Positions 24,615 through 38,324 of a stretch of DNA of 64,000 bases are shown here, piece after piece (the first letter of the stretch is position 1; each line of letters begins with the position of its first letter). The DNA is from Carboxylicivirga longa (lineage in GTDB: Bacteria; Bacteroidota; Bacteroidia; Bacteroidales; Marinilabiliaceae): the NCBI RefSeq assembly GCF_050589825.1, contig NZ_JBNGOZ010000005.1, positions 62,001-126,000 of the forward strand, written 5' to 3'. Both the position numbers and the translations under genes were made by a program. The notes below the pieces were generated by a model. It was not told where the DNA came from, did not search any database, and worked only from the letters and a program-made list of their open reading frames with translations.

Positions 24615-26072
24615 TTATTTTTTGAATACACTTTCCAATGCTTCATCCGGCCGGATGATATTATAGTCTTTCCAGAACTCCTGGTCAGTTTCTGTGATTT
24701 GATCGGACAGCACATAATTTGATTTGTAGCGCTCAGAGGGCTTGAACTTATACTGTTTATTGATTTCGCAATCGCTTATAAGTAATTCGCTCACTGCTGT
24801 AAACACTGAGTTAATACGCTGTCTTTTATCGTTTATTTTAATCACCACTTCACCTCTCACACGGTTCACAATCCACTTTGTGTTAAGGGATCGATAGTCA
24901 ATGAAGTAAGTGGCTTGTAGGGGTTTTACCTTTATTTTTCCTGATGTTTTTCGGATGAGTGTTTTTCCACTGCTTTTAAGCGCTTTTCGTGTGAGTTGAA
25001 ATTCACTGCGGAGCAGGGTGAAGTGTTGGGTATGAACATATAATATACCACTATAAAGCAAGTCGCCATTATCGTTGATAGGGCGGAATCTTATCTTATA
25101 AACCAGTTCGTCGTTTAACACTGCCATACCATCGTAGACATATTTGTATAACTGATTATCATCTGGGTAAAAGTCCTGATAGCGTGCAATATCGATGCGT
25201 GAAAATTGAAAAGGACCCCCTTCGAGTTTAAAATCAACGAAGTTCATTTGCTGCAAGTCGTTCTTTTTACGCCCTTTAATAAACTTTACACGTTCCAGGT
25301 TGGCCGGGCGCATATATCCGGGTTTCAGGATGTGGACAATGGCTTCTGATACCTGAACGTAGTGGCCATCCTGCTGTATTGTCTCACGGAAAAATCCTTC
25401 CAGCAGGGTTTGTTCATCGAAGTAATTAAGGCTCTGATGGCTGCGTACCTTGTCAATTATGATATTGGGATCTTTATAGCTTACTTCAACTTCTGCCAGC
25501 CTGATGGAGGTAGGGTGCATATGAACCTCAATAAGTGAGTCATTACCGGGGATAGTCAGTGTATGCGAGTTGTAGCCCAGAAAGGAAAAGGTGAGCTCCT
25601 CCCCGGTGTAGGAGGGTGGCAGCTTAAATTCGTACTGCCCCTGGCTGTTAGTAATCGATCCAAGCGGCTTGCCGGCAACGGCTATGTTGACCAGTGGCAA
25701 TGGCTGATGATCCTGTGCATCATAAACGGTACCCGTAATTACCAGTGACTTTTTCTGTATTTCCGGCGCTTCTTTTTCACCAATGATGATTTGTCCATTT
25801 AGAAAGCTGATCTCTACCTTGTGATGCTTAAGTACTTCTTGCACTATGTGCAGGGCATGTTTATTCGTAATATTTACATTAACCAGGCTATCGTGTGCAA
25901 TGGCATTTACATCATAGGCAATGGCAATATTGGTTCTATTGCTGAGGGTGTCAAAGAGCGCTTCGATGGAAATAGAGTCGATCCTCACACTAGTTATTTG
26001 TGCTTTACACAGGGGCAGAAAGCATAAGAAGTAAAGGCACCAACACGTTTTACTTATGATATGCTTTTTCAT
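24615..26072 (-). CDS. STN-domain plus carboxypeptidase-regulatory-like surface-signalling protein without a TonB barrel
   Basis: The protein has 485 residues. A signal peptide (residues 1-24) is followed by an STN (secretin/TonB short N-terminal) domain, residues about 25-100, with the ALFDTLSNRTNIAIAYD and HHKVEISFLNGQIII strands. A carboxypeptidase-like regulatory domain follows (about 110-190, VITGTVYDAQDHQPLPLVNIAV ... GQYEFKLPP). The last 290 residues do not read as a 22-strand receptor barrel. In SusC/FecA-type receptors the STN domain contacts FecR. Here it ends the cassette ECF sigma, FecR, STN protein. It probably senses or relays an envelope signal to FecR. Confidence 0.8.
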   Translation of the reverse strand: MKKHIISKTCWCLYFLCFLPLCKAQITSVRIDSISIEALFDTLSNRTNIAIAYDVNAIAHDSLVNVNITNKHALHIVQEVLKHHKVEISFLNGQIIIGEKEAPEIQKKSLVITGTVYDAQDHQPLPLVNIAVAGKPLGSITNSQGQYEFKLPPSYTGEELTFSFLGYNSHTLTIPGNDSLIEVHMHPTSIRLAEVEVSYKDPNIIIDKVRSHQSLNYFDEQTLLEGFFRETIQQDGHYVQVSEAIVHILKPGYMRPANLERVKFIKGRKKNDLQQMNFVDFKLEGGPFQFSRIDIARYQDFYPDDNQLYKYVYDGMAVLNDELVYKIRFRPINDNGDLLYSGILYVHTQHFTLLRSEFQLTRKALKSSGKTLIRKTSGKIKVKPLQATYFIDYRSLNTKWIVNRVRGEVVIKINDKRQRINSVFTAVSELLISDCEINKQYKFKPSERYKSNYVLSDQITETDQEFWKDYNIIRPDEALESVFKK

Positions 26073-26166
26073 TCGCAGGATAGAATAGGGTTGTTATCAG
26101 CTATAATTTCAGGCTATACAAGGTAGCCTTTTTCTTTTAATAATTGTAGGCATATACGATACTAAT

Positions 26167-27135
26167 TTAGTGCATACGATGAATATAATATACCTTGTTT
26201 TGTTTGGTGTATTCCAGATTAAAGGTCGTACAAACCGATTGCAAGACGTGCTCCAGCGAGTGCTGACTAAAGTTACCGTTAAATAGTTTTTCATCAGCAT
26301 CAATGCCGTCGTTGAGCTGAATTGTAATGTGATAGCTAGACTCTATGGTGCGAAATACCTCGTGCAGGGTTGTATTGTCAAACTCGAGCTTTTGCGTTTT
26401 CCAGGCTTGATAATTGTCTGATTTCAGTTTGTGTTTAGTTAAAATTTTCGAGTGGTTTGAATAATTAACGGCATCACCGGCGGTTAATATTATATTGTCA
26501 TCGTTAATGCGCGAGTCTACACGGACTGTACCACTGGCTACCGACACCTCGCTGTTATTGGCTCCTTTGTAGGCTTTCACATTAAAGGAAGTACCTAATA
26601 CTCGAATATTAAGCTGTTTCGTTTCGATGATAAACGGCTGTTTGGGGTTGGGTGTCACATCAAAGAAAGCCTCACCCTCAAGTTGAACAATGCGTGATGT
26701 GCGCTTGAATTTTTTGGGGTAAGTCAATGTGCTGCCATAGTTCAGATCTACCTTGCTGCCATCGGGCAGGGTAATTGTTTGTGTAGCCTGCGCTGTAGTA
26801 ATGCTCATGGTATGCCTGTTGTTGTACAGGGTAAAAAAGAAGGTGCCCACCAATAAAACTATCACAGCGGCGGCAGCCGACACCATAGTCATGCGGCGAA
26901 ACAGAGGTTGTTTTGAACTTAGCTGTGGCTTTACCTTATCCCATGCGCCATTGGTGTCGATGCTTTGTAGTGCCTGGGCATAATGGGCATCACCCCACAG
27001 CTTTCTCATCTGTTTCTCAATGTTAGGATTGTCCGCCAGTTGATCCTGTAGCTGCTCGTGTTCGGCCTTGCTCAGCTCCCCTGATACATCTTTGGCCAAT
27101 AGGTGCCAGTTAATATTGTTATCGTTCTTCTTCAT
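26167..27135 (-). CDS. FecR-family anti-sigma factor
   Basis: The protein has 322 residues. A cytoplasmic N-terminal region (1-80) with NWHLLAKDVSGELSKAEHEQLQ would hold the sigma factor. One membrane segment follows (about 84-106), then the FecR domain (about 115-215; TLPDGSKVDLNYGSTLTYPKKF, LEGEAFFDVTPNPKQPFIIET, VLGTSFNVKAY). A DUF4974-like C-terminal domain (about 240-322; LEFDNTTLHEVFRTIESSYHITIQL) ends it. FecR relays an outer-membrane signal to an ECF sigma factor. The sigma gene ends 22 bases upstream and the STN protein gene follows 94 bases downstream. Confidence 0.93.
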   Translation of the reverse strand: MKKNDNNINWHLLAKDVSGELSKAEHEQLQDQLADNPNIEKQMRKLWGDAHYAQALQSIDTNGAWDKVKPQLSSKQPLFRRMTMVSAAAAVIVLLVGTFFFTLYNNRHTMSITTAQATQTITLPDGSKVDLNYGSTLTYPKKFKRTSRIVQLEGEAFFDVTPNPKQPFIIETKQLNIRVLGTSFNVKAYKGANNSEVSVASGTVRVDSRINDDNIILTAGDAVNYSNHSKILTKHKLKSDNYQAWKTQKLEFDNTTLHEVFRTIESSYHITIQLNDGIDADEKLFNGNFSQHSLEHVLQSVCTTFNLEYTKQNKVYYIHRMH

Positions 27136-27157
27136 GGCTCGTTTCTTCAGTGTTACA

Positions 27158-27742
27158 TTAAAGCAATAACAGCAGGGTAATGCCTGCCAGCAGCTGCTTT
27201 TTTAAAGGCTGTAACTGTTCGCGTAAATATTTTAGCGCCTTGCCCATTTGTACTTCTACTGTTTTGGGCGAAATGTTGAGTTTTTCAGCAATCTCTCTGT
27301 ATTTGAGACCATCCATACGACTCATCTTAAATATTTTTTGACGCTGCTCGGGCAGTTCGTCAATTACCTTGTTGATGCGCTGCAGATATACGTTTTCGCT
27401 AAAAGACATTAATATCGCATCGTTATTATGGGCCTGTTCTTTCTCAAAGGCTCTTACTACTTGCCGGTGTTTTAGTTCGTTGGTACACCTATTGCGCACT
27501 GTTACCACCAAAAAGCCGCGTAAAGACCTAATATCTAACTTTTTTCTTTTTTCCCACATCTGAACAAAAACACTTTGTACAACGCTCTCCGACAGGTCTC
27601 TGTCAATTAGGTACTTTTGGGCCAGCAGCACCAGGTGGGCATAGTAATTCTTAAAGACTAATTCGAAAGCCTGTTCATCGCCTTCTTTAATCTTGGATAA
27701 AAGCACTGCATCCTGTATGTTACCGCCAGACTGTGTGGTCAT
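27158..27742 (-). CDS. ECF RNA polymerase sigma factor (FecI-like)
   Basis: The protein has 194 residues from the ATG at 27742. An upstream in-frame ATG at 27793 would add 17 residues without sigma character. Region 2 has AFELVFKNYYAHLVLLAQKYL and FVQMWEKRKKLDI, and region 4 has IDELPEQRQKIFKMSRMDGLKYREIAEKLNISPKTVEVQMGKALKYL, the helix-turn-helix that binds the -35-like element. A strongly hydrophobic tail (AGITLLLLL) ends the protein, as in many Bacteroidota ECF factors paired with FecR. It directs transcription of a regulon once released by the adjacent anti-sigma. Its targets are unknown, but its own cassette is a likely one. Confidence 0.93.
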   Translation of the reverse strand: MTTQSGGNIQDAVLLSKIKEGDEQAFELVFKNYYAHLVLLAQKYLIDRDLSESVVQSVFVQMWEKRKKLDIRSLRGFLVVTVRNRCTNELKHRQVVRAFEKEQAHNNDAILMSFSENVYLQRINKVIDELPEQRQKIFKMSRMDGLKYREIAEKLNISPKTVEVQMGKALKYLREQLQPLKKQLLAGITLLLLL

Positions 27743-27840
27743 CTGCAATGGGTTTATTAAAGGACATTTCGAAAGAATTTTTCCCTTACCCAATTTACAT
27801 ATTTTTTATGAGCTGCCTAGTGTTGGTGGTGTAATAGTAT

Positions 27841-29406
27841 CTAATCCAGCCATTTGAAAGTAGTGATTAGAGCGGCGTGGTCAGAAGGGAAGCCTTTGGG
27901 GTGTTGGTCGATGATGGCAGCATCTTTTGCCTGCAGCTTATCGCCCTTGAAGTATATATAGCTGGTTCTGTTCTTCATAATGGTACTTAACCTTGGCGAG
28001 TGGGTATAACCAAAGTGTGTAGTTTCATCGGGGTGGAGCAGTCTGAAGGCGTCACTAAAGCCTTGTTCTTCCATCATTTTGCTTACGGGATAGGCTATAC
28101 TCAGTCCGTAGTTGTGACGCGCATTGGCGCTTGTCCAGTCTAGGTGGGAGCCACTGCTGAAGTTACCCCCCATGATGATGGGCGTGCTATTGGCCTCTTT
28201 AATCCGATGCTTCAGCTCGCTGAGTATAAATTGTGCCTCACGGCCGCGAGTCTCCGTTTCTTTAAGCACAATGGAGTCGGCATGGGCTGATCCTGATTGT
28301 ATATATTCCGACATATCCGGTTCTTCGCTGAGGCTGATAGGGCATGCCAATAGGGTGTGGTCAGCGTCCAGCAGTAGTTCAATGCATCCGCTTTTATCGG
28401 CCTGAAATAATGGGTGGCTGTTGCCAAAGGGAAAACGGCTGAGCACACACAGGTTATTGCTGCACTGATACAGTCGGTAGTTGATCGCATCAGCAATGAG
28501 CACGCCGGTGCTGCCGCTCTCCTGAAGAAAAATCAGGTCGGGGTTGGCTTGTTTAATGAGTGTGATGATGCGCTGCGGTCCCACGTAGCGTCCGTCGTGT
28601 GTACCACCCTCCCAAAGATTCCAGCTCATCACCTTCAGTTCCTTCTTTATTTTATTGTGCCTGAAGGGTTTATTAATGCGCTGCTTGTATAGTGATCGTA
28701 TTGTGTTTTCATCAAGTACTTTAGACCAGATATTTAGCTCGTCAATCCGACCATTAAAAAGGTCTTTGGGTGTACGCTGCCGTCCATTGGTGCCAATGTG
28801 TATAAAAGGCGTATTAATGTGTAATGCACTTTCAGGTAGATGGTAGATAGCTACGTTTTTACCATCGTAGTAAAGGCGTGTTTCGCGTCTGGCAAAATCA
28901 TTGGTCAAAGCTAAAAGGTGCCACTGTTCGTCGTTAATGCGCTGTTTTGCTGTGGGTTTGTACTCCCAGGTGTTGTCGCCGTCACTATGAATCCAAGCCC
29001 ATGCTCCATTGCTTTGTGTTTCTATGGTCCAGCCTCTAGTGCCTGTTGAGTCAGAACGAGTATGCGACAGGATGGTGTAGGCCTCCGGGTCTTCAGGGTG
29101 CTTTTGTACCCAAAATGCAAGGGTGTAGCCGGCATAGTCGTTGAGTGAAAAATTATCTTTCAGCTTAATGGATAATGCCTGACGGTGACGAGCTGTAAGC
29201 GACAGGTCGAGGCAGGTGTCTTTTGATGAGTGTGCATAAGCTACTGCTTGCGGGCCATAGATGGCCGTTTTGACCATTCCCGTGTTCTTTAACGAATTGT
29301 TAAAGGCATAAGCAATTAAAGGCTTACTAACCGATACTTTATTCTCACAGGCAGCCAGGATTGTGAGCAGGAAGGCTGTGAGCAGTAGCTTTGTTATAAC
29401 ATTCAT
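27841..29406 (-). CDS. Lipoprotein with LamG/concanavalin-like domain and endonuclease/exonuclease/phosphatase domain
   Basis: The protein has 521 residues. The lipoprotein signal ends LAAC (Cys 20). Residues about 30-245 form a LamG/LamG-like jelly roll (YAGYTLAFWVQKHPED, ALTNDFARRETRLYYDGKNVAIY, GRIDELNIWSKVLDENTI). Residues about 257-520 form a DNase I-like fold with MSWNLWEGGTHD, LIFLQESGS, MGGNFSSGSHLDW and the C-terminal SDHAALI, the expected catalytic Glu, Asp and His. The substrate could be a nucleic acid, a phospholipid head group or another phosphoester. It begins 5 bases after the hybrid kinase gene, so the two are cotranscribed. Confidence 0.88.
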   Translation of the reverse strand: MNVITKLLLTAFLLTILAACENKVSVSKPLIAYAFNNSLKNTGMVKTAIYGPQAVAYAHSSKDTCLDLSLTARHRQALSIKLKDNFSLNDYAGYTLAFWVQKHPEDPEAYTILSHTRSDSTGTRGWTIETQSNGAWAWIHSDGDNTWEYKPTAKQRINDEQWHLLALTNDFARRETRLYYDGKNVAIYHLPESALHINTPFIHIGTNGRQRTPKDLFNGRIDELNIWSKVLDENTIRSLYKQRINKPFRHNKIKKELKVMSWNLWEGGTHDGRYVGPQRIITLIKQANPDLIFLQESGSTGVLIADAINYRLYQCSNNLCVLSRFPFGNSHPLFQADKSGCIELLLDADHTLLACPISLSEEPDMSEYIQSGSAHADSIVLKETETRGREAQFILSELKHRIKEANSTPIIMGGNFSSGSHLDWTSANARHNYGLSIAYPVSKMMEEQGFSDAFRLLHPDETTHFGYTHSPRLSTIMKNRTSYIYFKGDKLQAKDAAIIDQHPKGFPSDHAALITTFKWLD

Positions 29407-29411
29407 ACCAT

Positions 29412-33716
<4,305 letters not shown>

Positions 33717-33862
33717 TCCCCGTAGTTTGGATGGCGCCATGAAGTGTATGTTTTCGCAATTATTGGGCATTAAAGATAAGAACATTTTGAGCGCCTCAAA
33801 AAACGGAGCTTTTTTTAAAAAATTCGTGTGCTGCTGTGTGATATTATTTGGGGATGCTTTAT

Positions 33863-33870
33863 TACATTTG
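33863..33870 (+). promoter_or_regulatory. -7 element of the family-10-like hydrolase gene
   Basis: TACATTTG, 20 bases before the ATG at 33890, fits TAnnTTTG. It lies inside the unlikely long N-terminal extension of the divergent kinase gene. Confidence 0.5.
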
Positions 33871-33889
33871 ACAAACATTTTAATTAATC

Positions 33890-35404
33890 ATGTCAATTAG
33901 CACTTCAAGCCCGGTTTATTTTCGTTCATTCCCAATTATGCTTTGGCTTTTTATGATGGTATTTCATACGTCCGTTGCACAGTATGAAAAACATGAAATG
34001 CGAGGTGTTTGGGTGGCCACCGTGGCTAATATTGACTGGCCCAGCAGACCCGGCCTTAAGGTTAAGGAGCAAAAGCAAGAGGTTAGGAATATTATTAATC
34101 ATTGCAAAGCATTGGGGCTAAATACGATATTTTTACAAGTACGTCCGGCATCTGATGTGTTGTACCGATCACGTTTGGAGCCCTGGTCGAAAGTGCTGAC
34201 GGGTGAGGCCGGTAAAAGACCGGGTTATGATCCCTTGCAATACTGGCTGGAGCAGGCTCATCAGCAGGGGCTTGAACTCCATGCGTGGATTAATCCCTAT
34301 CGTGCTGCTTTGAACCAGAAGGATCCGCTGCCACCGATGCACCCCTACCATCAAAGGCCGGATATGTTTGTGGAGTACGGAGGTAAGCTGTATTACAATC
34401 CCGGGCACCCTCAGGCCAATGTGCACATTAATCGGGTGGTGAAGGAGCTGATCGAAAATTATGATATTGATGGCATTCACATGGATGATTATTTTTATCC
34501 TTACCCTATTCAGGGAGAAGTATTTCCTGATTCAGTTTGTTTTGAAAAATATGGACAGTCTTTTGAGGATATCAATGCCTGGCGTCGTCATAATGTGAAT
34601 GAAACAGTACAATCCATCAGGAGCACAATAAAAACCAGCAAGCCCTGGCTGGCCTTTGGCATCAGTCCGTTTGGGGTGTGGCGCAATAAGTCCGATGATC
34701 CAAGGGGCTCGGAGTCGATGGCGGGCACAAGTAATTACGATGGCTTGCATGCGGATATTCTTCTGTGGATGGAGCGCAAATGGATTGATTATGTGGTACC
34801 ACAGCTGTATTGGGGAACCTCTCACACGGCAGCCAACTACAACAGTTTGTCAGCCTGGTGGGGTGCCAACCATAGCGAAGTGCCCGTATACATTGGTCAT
34901 GGTATTTATAAAATTGGCAGTGATAGGCCCGATTGGCAGGATCGCTATCAAATACCCCGTCAGCTGCAAAGGGTGCGCAGCCATCCTAACCTTAATGGAA
35001 GTGTTTATTTCAGCTATAAGCATTTTAAGCGCGATCTGATGGGCTTGCAGGATAGTCTTGCTAACCGCTACTACAGGGCAAAAGCGCTGGTGCCATCGAG
35101 CACAGCCCTTGAAGGAACCCGCAATGAAGCGACCATCACGCGCCTGAGAGCCGGACGGCGAAAGCTAAAATGGCGTAGCGATAAAGATGCATCAGTACGC
35201 AAATACATTATTTACCGTTATCGCCCCTTCGATGCCTTCAATATTGATGATCCATCCTTTATCTTCGATGTGGTGTATGACGATCGTTATAAGTTGCCAC
35301 GTGAATCATCCGGCAGCAGAAAAGTCTTTTTAGTGCGTGTGGCGGCTGTGGATGCCTACAATAATGAAGGACCCATCAGTGAGCCGGTGCGCATTAACTT
35401 TTAA
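33890..35404 (+). CDS. GHL10/DUF187 family glycosyl hydrolase (family 10-like)
   Basis: The protein has 504 residues. A signal peptide (about 1-31, ending TSVAQ) leads to a secreted or periplasmic TIM-barrel. Motifs are MRGVWVATVANIDWPS, LNTIFLQVRPASDVLYRS, LELHAWINPYRAA, YDIDGIHMDDYFYPYP and AFGISPFGVWRN, as in the YngK/GHL10 family of putative glycan hydrolases. A fibronectin-like tail (about 410-504; RKYIIYRY ... VFLVRVAAVDAYNNEGPIS) ends it. The substrate is unknown, but peptidoglycan- or polysaccharide-derived glycans are usual guesses for the family. It is divergent from the hybrid kinase with only 170 bases between starts. Confidence 0.9.
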   Translation: MSISTSSPVYFRSFPIMLWLFMMVFHTSVAQYEKHEMRGVWVATVANIDWPSRPGLKVKEQKQEVRNIINHCKALGLNTIFLQVRPASDVLYRSRLEPWSKVLTGEAGKRPGYDPLQYWLEQAHQQGLELHAWINPYRAALNQKDPLPPMHPYHQRPDMFVEYGGKLYYNPGHPQANVHINRVVKELIENYDIDGIHMDDYFYPYPIQGEVFPDSVCFEKYGQSFEDINAWRRHNVNETVQSIRSTIKTSKPWLAFGISPFGVWRNKSDDPRGSESMAGTSNYDGLHADILLWMERKWIDYVVPQLYWGTSHTAANYNSLSAWWGANHSEVPVYIGHGIYKIGSDRPDWQDRYQIPRQLQRVRSHPNLNGSVYFSYKHFKRDLMGLQDSLANRYYRAKALVPSSTALEGTRNEATITRLRAGRRKLKWRSDKDASVRKYIIYRYRPFDAFNIDDPSFIFDVVYDDRYKLPRESSGSRKVFLVRVAAVDAYNNEGPISEPVRINF

Positions 35405-35471
35405 TCTTTACTTGAATGCTAGTTTAAACTTAACTACCTTTTGTTTTTTAGTAATTTAAAGGATATTGGTT

Positions 35472-36470
35472 ATGGGTGTTGTGTTGCTGGTAATAGGTAT
35501 TATTGTGTTGTTGATTATTATCTGGCTGATGAGTATTGATGGCTCGTATCATGTAAAAAAATCAATTGAGATTAATGTGAGTCGTCAAAAGGCCTATGCC
35601 CAGATTGCCGATTTTACAAGCTGGCCTTTGTGGTCGCCATGGTTGTGCATGGAGCCGGGTGCGCGAGTGGAAGTAACGCAGGACGGCAAAGGAGTGGGCG
35701 CTGTTAATCGCTGGGAAGGTAAGCTGGTAGGCATTGGTGAGATTGAGCATTTGAATCTTAACGAGTCGGAGTCTATCGATCAGGAAATACGCTTTGTGAA
35801 ACCTTTCAAATCCAGGTCAGAAGTGTATTGGCGCTTTAATGTTGTGGGCGAGGGTTGCGAAGTGACCTGGGGCATGAGAGGAAAAATGCCTTTTCTGTTT
35901 AAATTTATGGCAAAAAAAGTGGCGCCGTGGATTGGTATGGATTATGAGCGGGGCCTAAAAATGCTCAAAGACTTGCTGGAGAAGGGGCATATTGCATCAT
36001 CTGTTCGTATTGATGGTGTTACCTCGCTAGATGCCTTTGACTTTCTGGCTATTAAAGCTTCCTGCCCTATGGCCAATGTGGGGGAATCAATGAAGGCTAC
36101 CTTTGCTCGTATTAGCACTTTCTGCGATGACAAGGCTTTGAATGTAGACAGTGCCTTTTCGATCTATCATAAGTTTGACTTTAGCGATCCGGAATGTACC
36201 TACTCATCCGGCGTTCCCCTTTCGTCAGTGATACGCCCGGGTGAGGGCTTTTATACTGATCGTTATCCTGAAATAAAGGCAGTTAAGGTTACATTTAAAG
36301 GGGATTATGAGCATTTGGGTAATGGATGGGCAGCCGCCTTTATGTATTTGCGTACGCAAAAATTAAAGCTCAATAAAAAGGTTGATCCCATTGAAATTTA
36401 TCTGAACGATCCCAGTCAGGAACCCGACCCGGCCAACTGGGAGACGGCCATTTACATCCCCATCAAGTAA
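35472..36470 (+). CDS. SRPBCC family protein with GyrI-like effector-binding domain
   Basis: ATG at 35472 is the start (aaagga 8 bases upstream). The protein has 332 residues. One membrane segment (about 1-18) is followed by an SRPBCC ligand-binding domain (about 25-165; IEINVSRQKAYAQIADFTSWPLWSPW, CEVTWGMRGKMPF). A GyrI/AraC-effector-like domain (about 180-332; FDFLAIKASCPMAN, YTDRYPEIKAVKVTFKGDYEHLGNGWAAAFMYL, DPIEIYLNDPS) ends it. The domain pair is common in Bacteroidota and binds small hydrophobic ligands. The ligand is unknown. It is a single gene. Confidence 0.88.
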   Translation: MGVVLLVIGIIVLLIIIWLMSIDGSYHVKKSIEINVSRQKAYAQIADFTSWPLWSPWLCMEPGARVEVTQDGKGVGAVNRWEGKLVGIGEIEHLNLNESESIDQEIRFVKPFKSRSEVYWRFNVVGEGCEVTWGMRGKMPFLFKFMAKKVAPWIGMDYERGLKMLKDLLEKGHIASSVRIDGVTSLDAFDFLAIKASCPMANVGESMKATFARISTFCDDKALNVDSAFSIYHKFDFSDPECTYSSGVPLSSVIRPGEGFYTDRYPEIKAVKVTFKGDYEHLGNGWAAAFMYLRTQKLKLNKKVDPIEIYLNDPSQEPDPANWETAIYIPIK

Positions 36471-36505
36471 AAATGTATTTTACCGCCTCTAAAGCCCGGC
36501 CTCTC

Positions 36506-37090
36506 TTATTTGAGCAGTCCTTGTTCTTTTAATGTTTTTTCAACATCCTCCATTTCGCGGTAGAAGGCTTCGCCGTATTTGCGTATGATAGGCTCTTTAA
36601 GAAACTTATAAACAGGTACTCCTAAATGACTTCCCAACTCACGGGCCGGATGACAGATGGGCCATGTGTGGTAGTTAAGGCCTTCGAAATCGGGATATTT
36701 GGCAACACGAATGGGGTAGAGATGACATGAAACCGGCTTTTTAAAGTCGATGAGTCCTTCCTGATGGGCTTTATCGATGGCACATTTACAAATTCCTTTT
36801 TCGTCAAAATATGTATAAACACATTCGCGACCATTGATGATGGGGGTTACCTTGTCGCCATCCGTATCCACTACCCATTTGCCGTGCTTTTCAATTTCGG
36901 CAATCGCTTTTTCGCTCAGATAGGGTTTAACAATGTGATAAATGTCTTCTAGAATTTGGGTCTCATCGTCTTCCAGAGGAGCCCCCGATTCACCTTCTAC
37001 ACAACAGTCTCCTTTGCACTTGTCGAGGTTACAGACAAAGCGTTTCTCAAATATATCAGTGCTAATTATCTTATCATCAATTTGAATCAT
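36506..37090 (-). CDS. DUF3109 cysteine-rich protein
   Basis: The protein has 194 residues and is cytoplasmic. Cysteines are conserved in CNLDKCKGDCCVEGESG, GRECVYTYFDEKGICKCAIDKAH, PVSCHLYPIRV and WPICHPA, the pattern of DUF3109, a relative of the YkgJ zinc/iron-chelating proteins. Six or more of these Cys, with His, probably hold a metal. The function is unknown. It is a single gene, convergent with the SRPBCC gene. Confidence 0.92.
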   Translation of the reverse strand: MIQIDDKIISTDIFEKRFVCNLDKCKGDCCVEGESGAPLEDDETQILEDIYHIVKPYLSEKAIAEIEKHGKWVVDTDGDKVTPIINGRECVYTYFDEKGICKCAIDKAHQEGLIDFKKPVSCHLYPIRVAKYPDFEGLNYHTWPICHPARELGSHLGVPVYKFLKEPIIRKYGEAFYREMEDVEKTLKEQGLLK

Positions 37091-37189
37091 CGGCCCATAT
37101 TATAATTAAAGTGGTGCAAAGATAGAAAAATAGCTGAAAGGCATTTCAATTCGTTTTGAGGTAACAGTATGTTGACTGTTTGTTTATGG

Positions 37190-38170
37190 CTAAACAAGCC
37201 CCATAAAGGTAAGTGCTATCAGTGCGATAAGGCCTATTAACCATACAAAACTATACATGATCCAAACCAGCGTCATTTTAAAAAAAGTGTTCACCCATTT
37301 TCGATCGTAAAGTTTTTTTGCTCCCACAATCTGGTAGGCTGGAACCAGTATGTATAGATATCCGAGCCAGCTTAGTGATTGATTTTTGAAAATGAGGTTA
37401 GCGGCAATTACAATGGCAGTGACGGTGAAGATGAATGAATGAATATTTAAGGCAAAGATCAAGTGACCAATGAAAAGTTTTCGGGTTCTGAAAAAGCTAA
37501 TCCACAAAAAGAAGGCAAAAATAGGCATGAACAAGAAAAGGGACCATGAAGTGAACTGATATAGTTTGTTGATATACACTTCAGGATAGTCCTTGATCAT
37601 CTTTGCTGTTTGGGCATACTTAGATTGATCATTCTCCATGGTGTTTTTAACATTGTCGATTAGTTGATCAATATCAGCTGAGTCCAGCCTGGAACTATCC
37701 ATCTCTGCCTTTATGTTTTTTCGTGCTGCCACATATATTGAGTCCTTACCTGTTTTGACTGAGTCTACAAGTGCTGATAATTCTTTTTTGTTGGTAGGTA
37801 AAGGGTTAGCGTTTTTAGTTTGTTTGTAGTTTTTGTTGATGGAATTGTTGGTTACGACCGACATTAGCAAAAACATAACAAAGCTGATGAATACATAAAA
37901 GCGAAACGGAGGCATGTAGCGTGCACGTTTACCAGCTAAAAAATCAAGCGTAAGTTGACCGGGCTTAAAAAGTACAGTTACCAGGGTTTTTAGCAACCGT
38001 GTATCGAAAGTGATAACAGTTCCCATAAAGTCGGCAATCATAAAACGAATGGGGCGCTCCAGTTCTTTAACTGATTGCCCGCAGTTGGAGCAAAACTTGC
38101 CGTTAAACTGTTGATAACAGTTTTTGCAAGTGATGAGTGGGGCATCAACGGGTTGATTAGGTTCAGTCAT
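37190..38170 (-). CDS. DUF3667 membrane protein with N-terminal zinc ribbon
   Basis: The start at 38170 (MTEPNQPVD) is set by a canonical promoter at 38197-38226. The in-frame ATG at 38251 lies upstream of it. The protein has 326 residues. A zinc ribbon, CKNCYQQFNGKFCSNCGQS, comes first. The DUF3667 region follows (LLKTLVTVLFKPGQLTLDFLAGKRARYMPPFRFYVFISFVMF). A charged cytoplasmic or periplasmic stretch (about 105-200) and further membrane segments in the last 120 residues complete it. The family is widespread in Bacteroidota and unstudied. Confidence 0.9.
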   Translation of the reverse strand: MTEPNQPVDAPLITCKNCYQQFNGKFCSNCGQSVKELERPIRFMIADFMGTVITFDTRLLKTLVTVLFKPGQLTLDFLAGKRARYMPPFRFYVFISFVMFLLMSVVTNNSINKNYKQTKNANPLPTNKKELSALVDSVKTGKDSIYVAARKNIKAEMDSSRLDSADIDQLIDNVKNTMENDQSKYAQTAKMIKDYPEVYINKLYQFTSWSLFLFMPIFAFFLWISFFRTRKLFIGHLIFALNIHSFIFTVTAIVIAANLIFKNQSLSWLGYLYILVPAYQIVGAKKLYDRKWVNTFFKMTLVWIMYSFVWLIGLIALIALTFMGLV

Positions 38171-38196
38171 AGTTTTCGGTAGGATTATAATTGAAG

Positions 38197-38226
38197 CAAA
38201 AATAAATCTTATTGACACTTTATCAA
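38197..38226 (-). promoter_or_regulatory. Promoter of the DUF3667 gene
   Basis: On the minus strand TTG (38226-38224), 19 bases, then TATTTTTG (38204-38197). This is one of the best matches to the phylum consensus in the window. It is 27 bases before the ATG at 38170. Confidence 0.75.
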
Positions 38227-38274
38227 ATATCCTGTTGTGTTTGCAATTCAAATATTAAGCATTGCCAAAGTGTA

Positions 38275-38302
38275 TTGCACCTTCTATTAATTACTAAATT
38301 TG
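38275..38302 (+). promoter_or_regulatory. Promoter of cobQ
   Basis: TTG (38275-38277), 17 bases, then TAAATTTG (38295-38302), 22 bases before the cobQ ATG. No cobalamin riboswitch is possible in this short leader. Confidence 0.55.
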
Positions 38303-38324
38303 GTCAAATTTTCACCTTTCGCTT

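Noticed and set aside
33717..33878. N-terminal extension of the hybrid kinase
   Set aside because: It lies over a promoter-like element and the divergent gene's promoter; residues show no domain, and the membrane segment begins right after a later Met.
38252..38324. Possible cobalamin riboswitch before cobQ
   Set aside because: Only about 70 bases separate it from the divergent gene's region, too short, and no B12-box-like sequence was seen.
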